From: Undibacterium parvum
GTDB lineage: Bacteria > Pseudomonadota > Gammaproteobacteria > Burkholderiales > Burkholderiaceae_D
Assembly: GCF_003955735.1 (NCBI RefSeq)
Contig: NZ_CP034464.1
Span: 4,092,001 to 4,156,000 of the forward strand
Length of the DNA: 64,000 nucleotides
Reading direction: 5' to 3'
In this document: positions 27,011-36,061 of the stretch, piece after piece
Numbering within the stretch: the stretch's first letter is position 1
How the letters are laid out: every line of letters begins with the position of its first letter
Made by a program: the position numbers and the translations under genes
The notes under the pieces: model-generated
Told to the model about the DNA's origin: nothing
Database searches by the model: none
The model's input: the letters and a program-made list of their open reading frames with translations, nothing else

Positions 27011-28255
27011 TTGAGCCTTACGCTTAAACGTCGCGTAGTAGTTACTGGTCTTGGTTGCGTGACCCCAGTCGGCAATAATATTGCCGACACATGGGGAGCA
27101 ATCACCGCAGGCAAGTCCGGAATTGCAGCGATTACCAAATTTGATGCCACTCCCTTCACCACGCATATTGCTGGCGAAGTCAAGGGCTTCAATATTGAAG
27201 AATACATTCCCGCTAAAGAAGCTCGAAACATGGATACTTTTATCCATTTCGGCATTGCAGCTGGGATTCAGGCCTTTCAAGATAGTGGACTGGTAGTCAA
27301 CGACGAAAATGCCGAGCGTATTGGCGTTGTGGTCGGCTCTGGTATGGGTGGCTTGCCTTTGATTGAAGATAATAAAGATAGTCTGACCGCGCGTGGTCCA
27401 CGCCGGATTAGTCCTTTCTTTGTTCCTGCTTCAATTATTAATATGGTTTCCGGTAATTTATCGATCAAATTTGGACTGAAAGGTCCTAATCTGGCGATTG
27501 TTACTGCTTGCTCAACTGGTTTGCATTGCATAGGTTCGGCCGCTCGTATGATTGAGTACGGCGACGCTGATGTGATGCTGGCTGGCGGCTCTGAATCTAC
27601 TATTTCACCGTTGGGTTTGGGTGGCTTCGCTTCTGCCCGCGCCTTATCTACTCGCAATGACGATCCGACTACTGCATCCCGACCATGGGATAAAGATAGA
27701 GATGGTTTTGTGATGGGTGAGGGTGCTGGTGTGATGGTGCTGGAAGAGTATGAGCACGCCAAAGCCCGTGGCGCAAAAATTTATGCCGAAGTTTTAGGTT
27801 TTGGTATGAGTGGAGATGCTTATCACATCACCACCCCTACCATCGATGGCCCACGTCGCAGTATGCTCAATGCATTGAAAAATGCAGGTCTCAATCCTGA
27901 TCAGATTAATTACCTGAATGCACATGGCACGTCCACGTCCTTGGGTGATAAAAATGAAACGGACGCGATTAAAGCGGCTTTCGCTGATCACGCATATAAG
28001 TTGACGGTTAATTCGACCAAGTCGATGACAGGACACTTATTGGGTGGTGCTGGTGGTTTGGAATCTATTTTGACAGTGCTGGCACTGCATCATCAGGTTT
28101 CTCCTCCTACCATCAATATCTTTAATCAAGATCCTGAATGTGATCTTGATTATTGCGCTAACACCGCAAGAGATATGCCGATTACCTATGCGATGAAAAA
28201 CAATTTTGGTTTCGGCGGTACTAACGGCACCTTGATTTTTGGTAAAGTGGCATAG
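27011..28255 (+). CDS. fabF: 3-oxoacyl-ACP synthase II FabF, 414 aa
   Basis: Elongating condensing enzyme of fatty-acid synthesis. Catalytic triad: Cys in [12 protein letters not shown], His in [12 protein letters not shown] and His in [12 protein letters not shown]. The start is TTG at 27011, supported by the strong ribosome site AGGAGAAACGC and by the conserved beginning [14 protein letters not shown]; no ATG lies nearby. A strong terminator follows, so the fab cluster ends here. Confidence 0.96.
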   Translation: MSLTLKRRVVVTGLGCVTPVGNNIADTWGAITAGKSGIAAITKFDATPFTTHIAGEVKGFNIEEYIPAKEARNMDTFIHFGIAAGIQAFQDSGLVVNDENAERIGVVVGSGMGGLPLIEDNKDSLTARGPRRISPFFVPASIINMVSGNLSIKFGLKGPNLAIVTACSTGLHCIGSAARMIEYGDADVMLAGGSESTISPLGLGGFASARALSTRNDDPTTASRPWDKDRDGFVMGEGAGVMVLEEYEHAKARGAKIYAEVLGFGMSGDAYHITTPTIDGPRRSMLNALKNAGLNPDQINYLNAHGTSTSLGDKNETDAIKAAFADHAYKLTVNSTKSMTGHLLGGAGGLESILTVLALHHQVSPPTINIFNQDPECDLDYCANTARDMPITYAMKNNFGFGGTNGTLIFGKVA

Positions 28256-28306
28256 TTTGAACTAGTTTGAGAATCAAATAAGCTGACCGGGGTTTTGGTC
28301 GCAATC

Positions 28307-28345
28307 CGGCACTTCATTTTTAAGTAAATCGAAGTGCCGTTTTTT
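28307..28345 (+). terminator. Terminator ending the fab cluster
   Basis: CGGCACTTC (28307-28315) pairs with GAAGTGCCG (28331-28339), followed by T6. Confidence 0.92.
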
Positions 28346-28370
28346 ATTCTGCGCACTCAAGTGAGGGACT

Positions 28371-28883
28371 ATGATGAGCTCTAAGTCGACTTCCATGGCC
28401 CTTGCGATGACGTTGCATCCATCACGCGTCTTGCTGTGGTTGGTGTTGCTGATGTTCGTGCTTGCTAATGCAGCGTGTGGTTTTACACTCTATCATCTGA
28501 ATTTGCTTTGGTGGTGGAAAACCCTGTTGCTGATTCTGGCGTTGGGGCTTAGTACTCTGGCCTTGCTCAAATTTATTCGGGGGCGGCGCAGTGTGTATCT
28601 GGAAATATCCGACTCGGGCGGCATCATAGTGCGCCAACTCAATGCGCAGAGTGAACCGGGATCTTCAGTGACAGCGAGTTCGGATGTGCAGAGTAGCTAC
28701 TCTGAGTATGTGTTGATCTTGCATTTACGCCTGACAAGCGCTGCAATCATGGTCATTCCGGTGCTGCGTGATAGCCTCAGTGCGGACGACTTTAGAAAAT
28801 TGTCTATTGTGCTGCGCTGGATGGCGGCACATGCCAATGATGAACAAAGTCGCATTCTTGAGGATGCGACTGGGAACTTTTGA
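28371..28883 (+). CDS. YgfX-like small membrane protein, 170 aa
   Basis: Two adjacent hydrophobic helices (about residues 20-40 and 46-64), a basic turn KFIRGRRSVYLE, then a soluble domain ending DSLSADDFRKLSIVLRW. This layout, with the D-S-x3-x2-F-R-x-L-x2-x-L ending, resembles YgfX/CptA of E. coli, a membrane protein paired there with SdhE (YgfY). No SdhE homologue is next to it here. In Burkholderiales a protein of this kind is often found between fabF and rpoE. ATG 28371 and ATG 28374 are both possible. Its 3' end carries the rpoE promoter. Function here is not established. Confidence 0.55.
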   Translation: MMSSKSTSMALAMTLHPSRVLLWLVLLMFVLANAACGFTLYHLNLLWWWKTLLLILALGLSTLALLKFIRGRRSVYLEISDSGGIIVRQLNAQSEPGSSVTASSDVQSSYSEYVLILHLRLTSAAIMVIPVLRDSLSADDFRKLSIVLRWMAAHANDEQSRILEDATGNF

Positions 28884-28901
28884 ACGGGCATCCGTGTCTA
28901 C
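28873..28901 (+). promoter_or_regulatory. Sigma-E-type promoter of the rpoE operon
   Basis: GGAACTT (28873-28879), a 17-base spacer and TCTAC (28897-28901) match the RpoE/AlgU promoter form (GAACTT-N16/17-TCTNA) apart from the final base. It overlaps the end of the YgfX-like gene and lies about 70 bases before the rpoE start. This implies autoregulation of the envelope-stress sigma factor. Confidence 0.65.
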
Positions 28902-28970
28902 TGAATACTTAGCGTATTTGCGATGTGCTGGATTGTCGTTTCGGCGAATGAACAACATGGGAAAGTGTGA

Positions 28971-29573
28971 GTGACGACAGAACGCGAAATTGATCAACTC
29001 CTAGTCGAGCGGGTCCAGCGTGGCGATAAAAAGGCATTTGAGCTTCTAGTTTCCAAGTATCAAAGGAAATTAATGCGGCTCGTGTCTAGGCTCGTCCACG
29101 ATCAGGCTGAGGCCGAAGACGTGGTGCAAGAATCGTTTATCAAGGCGTATCGCGCTTTGGCCAATTTTCGCGGTGATGCGGCGTTTTATACTTGGTTGTA
29201 TCGCATCGGCATCAATACGGCGAAGAACCATTTGGTCTCGCAAGGGCGGCGCGCGCCGACTTCGACCGATGCCGATATCGAAGAGGCGGAAACTTTTGTC
29301 GACGCCGATGGACTAAGAGATATGAACACGCCAGAGTCTCTGCTGGCAAGTAAGCAGATCGCAGAAACGGTCAATGCGGCGATGATGTCGCTGCCGGAAG
29401 AGTTGCGCAATGCCATATCGCTGCGTGAGATAGAAGGAATGAGTTATGAAGAAATTTCCGAAGTCATGCTATGCCCGATAGGGACGGTACGCAGTCGCAT
29501 TTTTAGAGCGCGCGAAGCAATTGCGCAAAAATTGCGCCCCTTGCTGGGGACGAACTTGGATCAGCGTTGGTAA
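28971..29573 (+). CDS. rpoE: RNA polymerase sigma factor RpoE (AlgU type), 200 aa
   Basis: ECF sigma factor for the envelope stress response. Region 2: RGDKKAFELLVSKYQRKL and EAEDVVQESFIKAYRAL. Region 4: LPEELRNAISLREIEGMSYEEI and CPIGTVRSRIFRAREAI. Start is GTG 28971; an upstream ATG is closed by a stop. It is followed by its anti-sigma partners rseA and rseB and the protease mucD. The promoter upstream fits self-activation. Confidence 0.96.
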   Translation: MTTEREIDQLLVERVQRGDKKAFELLVSKYQRKLMRLVSRLVHDQAEAEDVVQESFIKAYRALANFRGDAAFYTWLYRIGINTAKNHLVSQGRRAPTSTDADIEEAETFVDADGLRDMNTPESLLASKQIAETVNAAMMSLPEELRNAISLREIEGMSYEEISEVMLCPIGTVRSRIFRAREAIAQKLRPLLGTNLDQRW

Positions 29574-29660
29574 GCCGAGACAAAAAGCCGCGCGGCATTG
29601 ACAAAATTAGCACTATTTGCAGTATTTGAAGTGATGGCAAGACCTTATTTGGACCAGATC

Positions 29661-30329
29661 ATGAAAACAGAAAACACCCATTATCAAAGCATTTCCAGTT
29701 TGCTTGATGGCGAACTCAGCGATGCGCAATTGGATGCGGCCTTGGCGAGCTTGGCCGATCCGCGCCAGCGCGATGCGCGCCAGGCATGGGATGTGTATCA
29801 ACAAATTGGCGATGTGCTGCGTTCGGACGATCTGGCGATGCCATTGAGCCCAGATTTTTCCGCAAAATTTTCTGCTTTGCTCGATGCCGAGCCAGTCTTG
29901 CTGGCACCGCAATTACGCGCCGATGTCAGCATTAAGCCTGTTGCTGCGAGTTCAGCGATCAAGCAAAGTATCGCCCGTTATATGGCGATGACGAGTATGG
30001 CGGCGGCTGCCGCTGTGGCGTTTTTGATGGCGCCGCAAATTATTCCTTTATTCAGCGCTCCCTCGACCACGGGCATGCAAATGGCCAGGCTCAACGTGCC
30101 GACGAATGTGCCTGCCGGGACGCAAAATTCTGGCGTGCAGCTGGCTTCGAATCAGCTCAGTTCTGAACCTGTCGCCCAGAGTGAAAATCAAATCGAGATG
30201 CTGCGTGATCCGCGCTTAGATAGTTATTTACTGGCGCATCAGAAATTTTCGCCTTCTATGGCTAATGGCCCGCAATATGTGAGCCGTGCCAATGTAGTTG
30301 CAGCGGCTGCGCCCGCCAGCGAGAAATAA
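29661..30329 (+). CDS. rseA: Anti-sigma-E factor RseA (MucA), 222 aa
   Basis: Single-pass inner-membrane protein that holds RpoE inactive. The cytoplasmic N-domain begins YQSISSLLDGELSD and carries the AWDVYQQIGDVLRSDDL segment typical of RseA. The membrane helix is around residues 112-132 (MAMTSMAAAAAVAFLMAPQI, interrupted by small residues), followed by a periplasmic tail. I chose ATG 29661, which sits after GGACCAG; the frame is open further upstream. It is adjacent to rpoE and rseB. Regulated proteolysis is expected by family, not seen. Confidence 0.9.
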   Translation: MKTENTHYQSISSLLDGELSDAQLDAALASLADPRQRDARQAWDVYQQIGDVLRSDDLAMPLSPDFSAKFSALLDAEPVLLAPQLRADVSIKPVAASSAIKQSIARYMAMTSMAAAAAVAFLMAPQIIPLFSAPSTTGMQMARLNVPTNVPAGTQNSGVQLASNQLSSEPVAQSENQIEMLRDPRLDSYLLAHQKFSPSMANGPQYVSRANVVAAAAPASEK

Positions 30330-31364
30330 GTGACTATGGCTTTACCGTCATTCAAATCGCGTTGGTGTCTGCTCGCCTTAATCGCCATGCTGAGCGCCAT
30401 GCCCGCTTTGCAGGCGCAAGCAGCGGACACTCAAGAAATCCAGGCGACTTTGCGTAAGGCGCAGACTGCTGCGCAAAAACTTAATTATTCCGGCACCTTC
30501 ATCTATCAGCAAGCCAATCAAATTCGCACCTCGCGTATTTTTCATATTGTCGATGCGCATGGCGAGCTAGAAAAGCTGGAAATACTCGATGGCAAGCCGC
30601 GCGAATATCTGCGCCGCAATGATGAAGTAAGCTGCTATTTGCCTGAGAGTAAAACCGTGCAAGTAGAGAAGAACGTCACGCAAGAGGTTTTTCCTGCTTT
30701 GCTGACGAATAATTTAAGCAGCCTGCCCGATTTTTATAACATCAAAAAAAGTGAAGTCAGTCGGGTCGCCGGTTTGGCTTGCCAGACCCTCAGCTTAGAG
30801 CCTAAAGATGCGCTGCGCTATGGCTATCGACTCTGCATAGAAGCAGCGTCGGGCCTACTGCTCAGAGCGCAGACCGTGAATGCCAAGCAAGAGGTGATAG
30901 AACAAATCGCCTTCACGCAAGTGGCGATCGGTGAGGTCGACAAAACCCATCTGAAACCAAGTTTTCCAAATACTGCGCAATGGCAGCTTGAAAATCTCAC
31001 GGTGCAGGCCAATATTAATTCTGGATGGACGGTGAAGTCGCTGCCAGCAGGCTTTAAAAAAACCCGTGAAATGCGCCGCTTGATTCCGCTCTCGGCTGCC
31101 GCGATTGCCGCCAACGCGGGTTCGACAAAAGCCGACGCGACCAAATCGCATCAGGTGGTGCAGATGATTTTTTCTGATGGTATATCGAGCATCTCTGTAT
31201 TTATTGAGCCAGATACGGGCAGTCGTACCGAGGGCAATTTACAGCAGGGCGCGATGACGATCATGGGTAAACGTCAGGCCGATCATTGGCTGACGGTGGT
31301 AGGCGAAGTACCCTTGGCAGCGATTAAACAAGTGATTAACTCGATAGAATTTAAATCTAAGTGA
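30330..31364 (+). CDS. rseB: Periplasmic sigma-E regulator RseB (MucB), 344 aa
   Basis: Binds the periplasmic part of RseA and protects it from cleavage until envelope damage is sensed. Signal peptide at residues 1-34 (ALIAMLSAMPALQAQA). The MucB/RseB N-domain has KLNYSGTFIYQQANQIRTSRI and the C-domain ends with GKRQADHWLTVVGEVP. GTG 30330 directly follows the rseA stop; ATG 30336 is an alternative start two codons later. Translationally coupled with rseA. Confidence 0.93.
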   Translation: MTMALPSFKSRWCLLALIAMLSAMPALQAQAADTQEIQATLRKAQTAAQKLNYSGTFIYQQANQIRTSRIFHIVDAHGELEKLEILDGKPREYLRRNDEVSCYLPESKTVQVEKNVTQEVFPALLTNNLSSLPDFYNIKKSEVSRVAGLACQTLSLEPKDALRYGYRLCIEAASGLLLRAQTVNAKQEVIEQIAFTQVAIGEVDKTHLKPSFPNTAQWQLENLTVQANINSGWTVKSLPAGFKKTREMRRLIPLSAAAIAANAGSTKADATKSHQVVQMIFSDGISSISVFIEPDTGSRTEGNLQQGAMTIMGKRQADHWLTVVGEVPLAAIKQVINSIEFKSK

Positions 31365-31378
31365 GAAAGAGTCAGACG

Positions 31379-32881
31379 ATGAAAAAATCTCAGTTTTTTG
31401 TGAATGCGAAAAGTGTTTCAACTTTGTTTTCTACGCTCTTAACGACGGCAGTCTTGAGCGCATCTATGGTCGTGCTTGCCCCTGGCGTACTAGGTTTGAC
31501 GCCGTCCGCAATGGCCGCCAGCGTTGCCGGCTTACCTGATTTTACTGAGCTGGTCGAAAAAACAGGCCCGGCCGTAGTGAATATTCGCACCACCGAAAAA
31601 GTCATGCAAGGGCAAGCCATGCCGGGCATGGAAGACGAGCAGATGCAGGAGTTTTTCCGGCGATTCTTTGGCGCGCCTATGCCTAAACAGGCACCGGCAC
31701 CAAAAAACCGCAAAGCACCGCAACAGCAAGAAGAGGAAGTGCCACGGGGAGTTGGTTCTGGTTTCATTATTTCGCAAGATGGCTATGTGTTGACCAACAC
31801 CCATGTGGTGGATGGCGCCTCTGAGGTCTACGTTAAATTGACCGATAAACGCGAATTTAAGGCCAAGGTCATCGGTGCCGATAAGCGTACCGACGTTGCC
31901 GTATTAAAGATAGAAGGCGGTAAATTGCCGCGTCTAAATATCGGTGATTCTGAAAAAATTAAGGCTGGCGAGTGGGTCATTGCCATCGGTTCACCATTTG
32001 ATTTAGATAATACTGTCACTGCCGGTATCGTTTCTGCTAAGGCACGTGACACTGGTGATTATTTGCCGCTGATACAAACAGACGTGGCGGTCAATCCAGG
32101 TAATTCCGGCGGTCCTTTGATTAATATGCGCGGTGAAGTGATAGGGATTAACTCGCAAATTTATAGTCGCTCTGGTGGTTATATGGGGATTTCGTTTGCG
32201 ATTCCTATCGATGAAGCGATGCGCGTGGTCGAGCAACTGAAGTCTTCTGGCAAGGTGACGCGTGGGCGTATCGGCGTGCAAATCGGCGAGGTTTCTAAAG
32301 ACGTCGCTGAGTCTATCGGTCTGCCTAAGGCACAAGGTGCCTTGGTATCACGGGTAGAGTCCGGTGGTCCTGCCGAAAAAGCTGGCTTGCAAGACGGCGA
32401 CGTGATCTTGAAATTTAATGGCGTCGCAGTCGAAAAATCGAGTGATTTACCGAGAATGGTCGGTGTGACTAAGCCCGGTAGTAAGGCCGTCGTTTCGGTC
32501 TGGCGTAAGGGCGCGGCGCGCGAAGTGACGGTCACTATCGCCGAAGTCGAAGCAGATAAATCGGCGCAGAAAGCAGATAAAAAATCCAAGAAAGAGCAAG
32601 CCTCCAATGTTCTGGGTATTTATGTTTCAGACTTGAGCGATGCGCAAAGAAAAGAAGTGCCAGGCGGGCAAGGCGTGGTGATAGACACGGTTGATGGTGC
32701 CGCGGCACAGGTGGGGTTGCGTGCGGGTGACATCATCTTGACGATGAATAATGCCGACGTTAAAGATGCCAAGCAGTTTGCCGCTATGCTGGCCAAGCTC
32801 GACCCTAAGAAGGCGGCAGTGTTGTTAGTACGGCGCGGTGATGCAACGCAATTTGTGCCGATACGTCCACAGGCACAGTAA
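31379..32881 (+). CDS. mucD: DegP/MucD-type periplasmic serine protease, 500 aa
   Basis: Protease and chaperone of the envelope stress response. Signal peptide at the N-terminus (ending near AMAASVA). The trypsin-like domain has catalytic His142 (TNTHVV), Asp172 (RTDVAVLK) and Ser243 (GNSGGP), followed by two PDZ domains (GRIGVQIGEV onward, and VLGIYVSDL onward). A low-complexity PKQAPAPKNRKAPQQQEEE loop lies near residues 100-120. I chose ATG 31379; a GTG at 31361 overlaps the rseB stop. It closes the rpoE operon and is followed by a strong terminator. Confidence 0.94.
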   Translation: MKKSQFFVNAKSVSTLFSTLLTTAVLSASMVVLAPGVLGLTPSAMAASVAGLPDFTELVEKTGPAVVNIRTTEKVMQGQAMPGMEDEQMQEFFRRFFGAPMPKQAPAPKNRKAPQQQEEEVPRGVGSGFIISQDGYVLTNTHVVDGASEVYVKLTDKREFKAKVIGADKRTDVAVLKIEGGKLPRLNIGDSEKIKAGEWVIAIGSPFDLDNTVTAGIVSAKARDTGDYLPLIQTDVAVNPGNSGGPLINMRGEVIGINSQIYSRSGGYMGISFAIPIDEAMRVVEQLKSSGKVTRGRIGVQIGEVSKDVAESIGLPKAQGALVSRVESGGPAEKAGLQDGDVILKFNGVAVEKSSDLPRMVGVTKPGSKAVVSVWRKGAAREVTVTIAEVEADKSAQKADKKSKKEQASNVLGIYVSDLSDAQRKEVPGGQGVVIDTVDGAAAQVGLRAGDIILTMNNADVKDAKQFAAMLAKLDPKKAAVLLVRRGDATQFVPIRPQAQ

Positions 32882-32898
32882 AGATTTGCCTCGTAGAG

Positions 32899-32936
32899 AA
32901 AAAGCTGCCCGCCAAAAATGCGGGCAGCTTTTTTTA
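32899..32936 (+). terminator. Terminator of the rpoE-mucD operon
   Basis: AAAGCTGCCCGC pairs with GCGGGCAGCTTT over a short A-rich loop and is followed by T-runs. Confidence 0.95.
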
Positions 32937-33005
32937 TTCTGGGAAAGTCTAGGCAGGATTTATAATGTCGCCTTACTGGCGCGCCTGTAAATCCGTGTTT
33001 TAGGC

Positions 33006-33085
33006 ATACTGCGGTAGGGTATATTTGCAATGCGCACGATCTATATGCGCAAAGTCATGGTTTTATTTTATTTTTAGGGGAGTAT
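33006..33085. repeat. 80-bp palindromic element, family A copy 3
   Basis: Exactly 80 bases, bounded by ATACTGCGG on the left and GGGGAGTAT on the right, with paired TGCGCA cores around CGATCTATA. On the minus strand it starts ATACTCCCCTAAAAATAAAA and matches the copies at 34850 and 44414. It lies between the mucD terminator and the glutaredoxin-like gene and ends 37 bases before that gene's start. Confidence 0.75.
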
Positions 33086-33122
33086 CCCCATTTATGTTTT
33101 TTTGGGGCGAGGTATTTTTAGG

Positions 33123-33380
33123 ATGAACCAGTTCACACTTTATTCGCGCAGTTATTGCCATCTGTGCGATGACATGCTGCAGCAATTGCTGCCTTACCAG
33201 GCGCAGTATGCCTTTGAGATTAAAGTCATCGATCTCGATACCGAGGCGAGCCCAGAATTGTTGGCGATCTACGATGAATTGGTGCCGGTCTTGCTGGGCC
33301 AAAAAGAGGGTGCCGAGCCGCAACAAATCTGCCACTATTTTTTAGATGCAGTAAAACTGAAAGCTTTTTTTGATGAGTAA
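33123..33380 (+). CDS. Glutaredoxin family protein (DUF836-like), 85 aa
   Basis: Small thioredoxin-fold protein with a CxxC site in YSRSYCHLCDDML (Cys11 and Cys14) and the DLDTEASPELLAIYDELVPVLL segment with the cis-Pro. It belongs to the short glutaredoxin-like family often found after mucD in Burkholderiales. The partner and substrate are unknown. I chose ATG 33123; a TTG at 33102 in frame is the alternative. It is 30 bases ahead of rnhB and probably co-transcribed with it. Confidence 0.8.
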   Translation: MNQFTLYSRSYCHLCDDMLQQLLPYQAQYAFEIKVIDLDTEASPELLAIYDELVPVLLGQKEGAEPQQICHYFLDAVKLKAFFDE

Positions 33381-33410
33381 TTTGAATGCGAATTTTGGTG
33401 AGTAAGCACG

Positions 33411-34016
33411 ATGACTAAGACTGAATTAGTTTTTTCTATGGATGCTTACGCCGGCGAGTTGATCTGCGGCGTGGATGAAGCCGGACGTGGCCCCTTGGCG
33501 GGGCCGGTGATGGCGGCAGCGGTGATCCTCGATCCTGCGCATCCTATCGCTGGTTTGCGCGACTCTAAAAAATTGTCCGAAGCCAAGCGTGATCTGCTTG
33601 CGATAGAAATCAAAAAATATGCTTTGGCGTGGGCCGTGGCCGAATGTTCAGAGCAAGAAATCGATGAGATTAATATCTTGCAAGCGAGTCTGCTGGCCAT
33701 GCGGCGTGCCATCGAGGCCTTGGCGGTGACGCCGACTTTGGCCTTAATCGATGGCAATCGTTGCCCCGTCATGCTGCTGCGTGCAGAAGCGATCGTCAAA
33801 GGCGACGATAAGGTGGCGGCAATTTCAGCCGCGTCCATATTGGCCAAAACGGCGCGTGATCATAGATTGGCGGAGCTGCACTTGGTTTATCCGCAGTACG
33901 CTTTGGATCAGCATAAAGGCTATCCGACCGCCTTGCATCTGGCGCGTTTGCGCGAGCATGGTGTCTCTCCTATCCACAGAAAATCTTATGCGCCGGTAAA
34001 GGCCTTGCTGAAGTGA
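33411..34016 (+). CDS. rnhB: Ribonuclease HII, 201 aa
   Basis: Cuts RNA in RNA/DNA hybrids and single ribonucleotides in DNA. The catalytic acidic residues are in [15 protein letters not shown] (Asp/Glu) and LIDGN, and [16 protein letters not shown] is the third conserved block. Normal length. It overlaps the following methyltransferase gene at TGATG. Confidence 0.95.
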   Translation: MTKTELVFSMDAYAGELICGVDEAGRGPLAGPVMAAAVILDPAHPIAGLRDSKKLSEAKRDLLAIEIKKYALAWAVAECSEQEIDEINILQASLLAMRRAIEALAVTPTLALIDGNRCPVMLLRAEAIVKGDDKVAAISAASILAKTARDHRLAELHLVYPQYALDQHKGYPTALHLARLREHGVSPIHRKSYAPVKALLK

Positions 34017-34798
34017 TGAAAACAATTAGCTCACGCGATAACCCGCTGTATAAAGAACTCAAGCATCTTGCCACTAGCTCGCAGGCACGCCGCAAATCGG
34101 GTCGCACCTTACTCGATGGGGTGCATTTATGTCAGGCCTATCGCCAGCACTTAGGCGAGCCGCAATTGTGTATCGTCTCCGAAAGTAGCGCCCAGCATCA
34201 TGAAGTGGCACCTATGGTGGCACGCTGCCTGGCGGCGGGTACGCAAACGATTTGCATGCCCGATGCGCTGTATCACGCCTTGAGCCAGGTCGAGCATGGG
34301 GTAGGTTTGATGTTTATTGTCGCTACGCCTAGCCCTGAGTTCCCGGCGCAACTCTCGCATTGCTCGGTGGTGCTGGATAATTTGCAAGATCCGGGCAATC
34401 TCGGTTCTATCTTGCGCAGCGCCGCAGCGGCTGGCATCAAGAATGTCTTTTGCAGCATAGGTACCGCGTTTGCCTGGTCACCGAAAGTGATGCGGGCCGG
34501 CATGGGCGCGCATTTTCTGTTGAATATTTTTGAAAACGTGAACTTGCATAGCTTGCTCGCATCCGCCACGATCCCGGTGCTGGCAACCAGTTCGCATACA
34601 TCGCAAACGATTTATCAGGTCGATTTGAATCAACCGGTAGTCTGGTTGTTTGGGCATGAAGGCCAAGGTGTGGCGGACGATTTGATGGCGATGGCCACAC
34701 ACACGGTGACGATACCGCAACGTCCCGAGATAGAGTCGCTCAACGTGGCAGCCAGCGCGGCGATTTGCTTCTTTGAGCAAGTGCGGCAAAGCCAATAA
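34016..34798 (+). CDS. TrmH/SpoU-family RNA methyltransferase, 260 aa
   Basis: SPOUT-class SAM-dependent 2'-O-ribose methyltransferase. The N-terminal substrate-binding domain starts with SRDNPLYKELKHLA. The C-terminal knot domain carries the three SpoU motifs: LDNLQDPGNLGSILRSAAA (N and R), VWLFGHEGQGV and IPQRPEIESLNVAASAAI. The target RNA is not certain (RlmB/TsnR-like). It overlaps rnhB (ATG 34016; GTG 34013 also possible), so translation is coupled. Confidence 0.88.
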   Translation: MKTISSRDNPLYKELKHLATSSQARRKSGRTLLDGVHLCQAYRQHLGEPQLCIVSESSAQHHEVAPMVARCLAAGTQTICMPDALYHALSQVEHGVGLMFIVATPSPEFPAQLSHCSVVLDNLQDPGNLGSILRSAAAAGIKNVFCSIGTAFAWSPKVMRAGMGAHFLLNIFENVNLHSLLASATIPVLATSSHTSQTIYQVDLNQPVVWLFGHEGQGVADDLMAMATHTVTIPQRPEIESLNVAASAAICFFEQVRQSQ

Positions 34799-34849
34799 GC
34801 GGCTTAGAGAAAACAGTAAAACACGCAGTAAAAATAGGACTAAAGCGAC

Positions 34850-34940
34850 ATACTCCCCTAAAAAAAAGTTTCCCTAAATTGCTTGCGCACATAGATCATG
34901 CGCAAGCGGCTAGGTGTAAGGAAATACACTGGGGGAGTAT
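34850..34940. repeat. Family A palindromic element, copy 4 (91 bp)
   Basis: Bounded by ATACTCCCC and GGGGGAGTAT, with a perfect inner pair GCTTGCGCA (34881-34889) and TGCGCAAGC (34899-34907) around CATAGATCA. It is slightly longer than the 80-base copies. It sits between two convergent genes (the methyltransferase and ppsR), where it could also serve as a terminator-like structure. Confidence 0.75.
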
Positions 34941-34980
34941 CTCTTGTGTGACATGCAAAGAGGGGTGTAGCTCCAGCTCT

Positions 34981-35829
34981 TTAGTAAATTTTTATATCCG
35001 ATTTAATCTCTTGCAAGATGGTGGTGGCGATCTCTTCTATCGACTTGGTGGTAGACGATAACCAACGTATTCCTTCACGCTTCATCATTGCTTCGGCTTC
35101 GTTGACCTCGTAGCGGCAATTCTCTAGCGCCGCATATTTACTGCCGGGGCGACGTTCATTACGGATTTCGGACAGGCGCTCTGGTGCGATGCTTAGTCCA
35201 AACATTTTCGCTCTAAATTCTGGCAGTGCTGAAGGCAGGCGGCCGCGCTCGAAATCGTCGGGGATTAAAGGATAATTGGCGGCCTTGATGCCGTATTGCA
35301 TCGCCAAATACAGACTGGTCGGTGTCTTGCCCGAGCGCGAAACGCCGACCAGGATCACATCGGCAGTCGACAGATTCTTATTCGATTGTCCGTCGTCATG
35401 TGCCAGAGAAAAGTTAATCGCCTCGATGCGATTTTTATACTCTTCACTATCGGTAATATTGTGGCTACGTCCTACCGTGTGCGTCGATTTCACGCCCAAC
35501 TCTTGTTCCAGCGGCGCCACGAAGGTCTGTATCAGATCCATGTGCATGCCTTTTGACTTAAAAACCACATCGGCCAACTCGACTTGCACCAGGGTGGAAA
35601 AAACGATGGGGCGACTGCCTTCGGCGTTAAAGGCGTCATTGATCTTGCGTGCCGCTTCATGCGCCTTGTCCAGGGTGTCGATGAAGGGCAGACGAATTTG
35701 CTTAAATTTCAAATCAAACTGGGTCAGCACCGAGTGGCCGAAAGTTTCAGCGGTAATGCCGGTACCATCGGAGACGAAAAACACGGTGCGATTGGCAGAA
35801 GGAAGTGGAGCTTGTTTGATGTCTGGCAT
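34981..35829 (-). CDS. ppsR: PEP synthase regulatory kinase/phosphatase PpsR, 282 aa
   Basis: ADP-dependent kinase and Pi-dependent phosphorylase that switches PpsA off and on (DUF299 family). [16 protein letters not shown] at the start, the P-loop-like [15 protein letters not shown] (near residue 149) and the C-terminal [17 protein letters not shown] segment are family hallmarks. Divergent from its target ppsA, the usual pairing. The shared 232-base intergenic region holds a TTTACA/TGTAAA palindrome. Confidence 0.94.
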   Translation of the reverse strand: MPDIKQAPLPSANRTVFFVSDGTGITAETFGHSVLTQFDLKFKQIRLPFIDTLDKAHEAARKINDAFNAEGSRPIVFSTLVQVELADVVFKSKGMHMDLIQTFVAPLEQELGVKSTHTVGRSHNITDSEEYKNRIEAINFSLAHDDGQSNKNLSTADVILVGVSRSGKTPTSLYLAMQYGIKAANYPLIPDDFERGRLPSALPEFRAKMFGLSIAPERLSEIRNERRPGSKYAALENCRYEVNEAEAMMKREGIRWLSSTTKSIEEIATTILQEIKSDIKIY

Positions 35830-35938
35830 GAGAAATGTCGTGTAGGTGTAGTGAGAGAGATGAAAGTGAGATGAAAAGAATTTATCGCAAAACCGAAGAA
35901 AAAGAGGGTAAATCCTTTTCTAGTCTCGATAAATTTGC

Positions 35939-35953
35939 TTTACACAATGTAAA
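35939..35953. promoter_or_regulatory. Palindromic candidate operator between ppsR and ppsA
   Basis: TTTACACAATGTAAA, a perfect 6+3+6 inverted repeat about 110 bases ahead of the ppsA start. It may bind a carbon-source regulator; no regulator is identified. Confidence 0.35.
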
Positions 35954-36061
35954 ATGGCGCAACAGCAGCGGACTCTGGCATCTAGAATAACAAAAAAAGC
36001 CGGACAGGCGAAGCAAGAAAATTGCAGCTCACAGATTTCTTACCATCAAAAAGAGGTTGTT

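Noticed and set aside
34850..34940. Family A copy as a simple bidirectional terminator
   Set aside because: It lies between convergent genes and folds well, but it has no T-run after the stem and shares sequence with copies in non-terminator positions such as between trpB and trpA.
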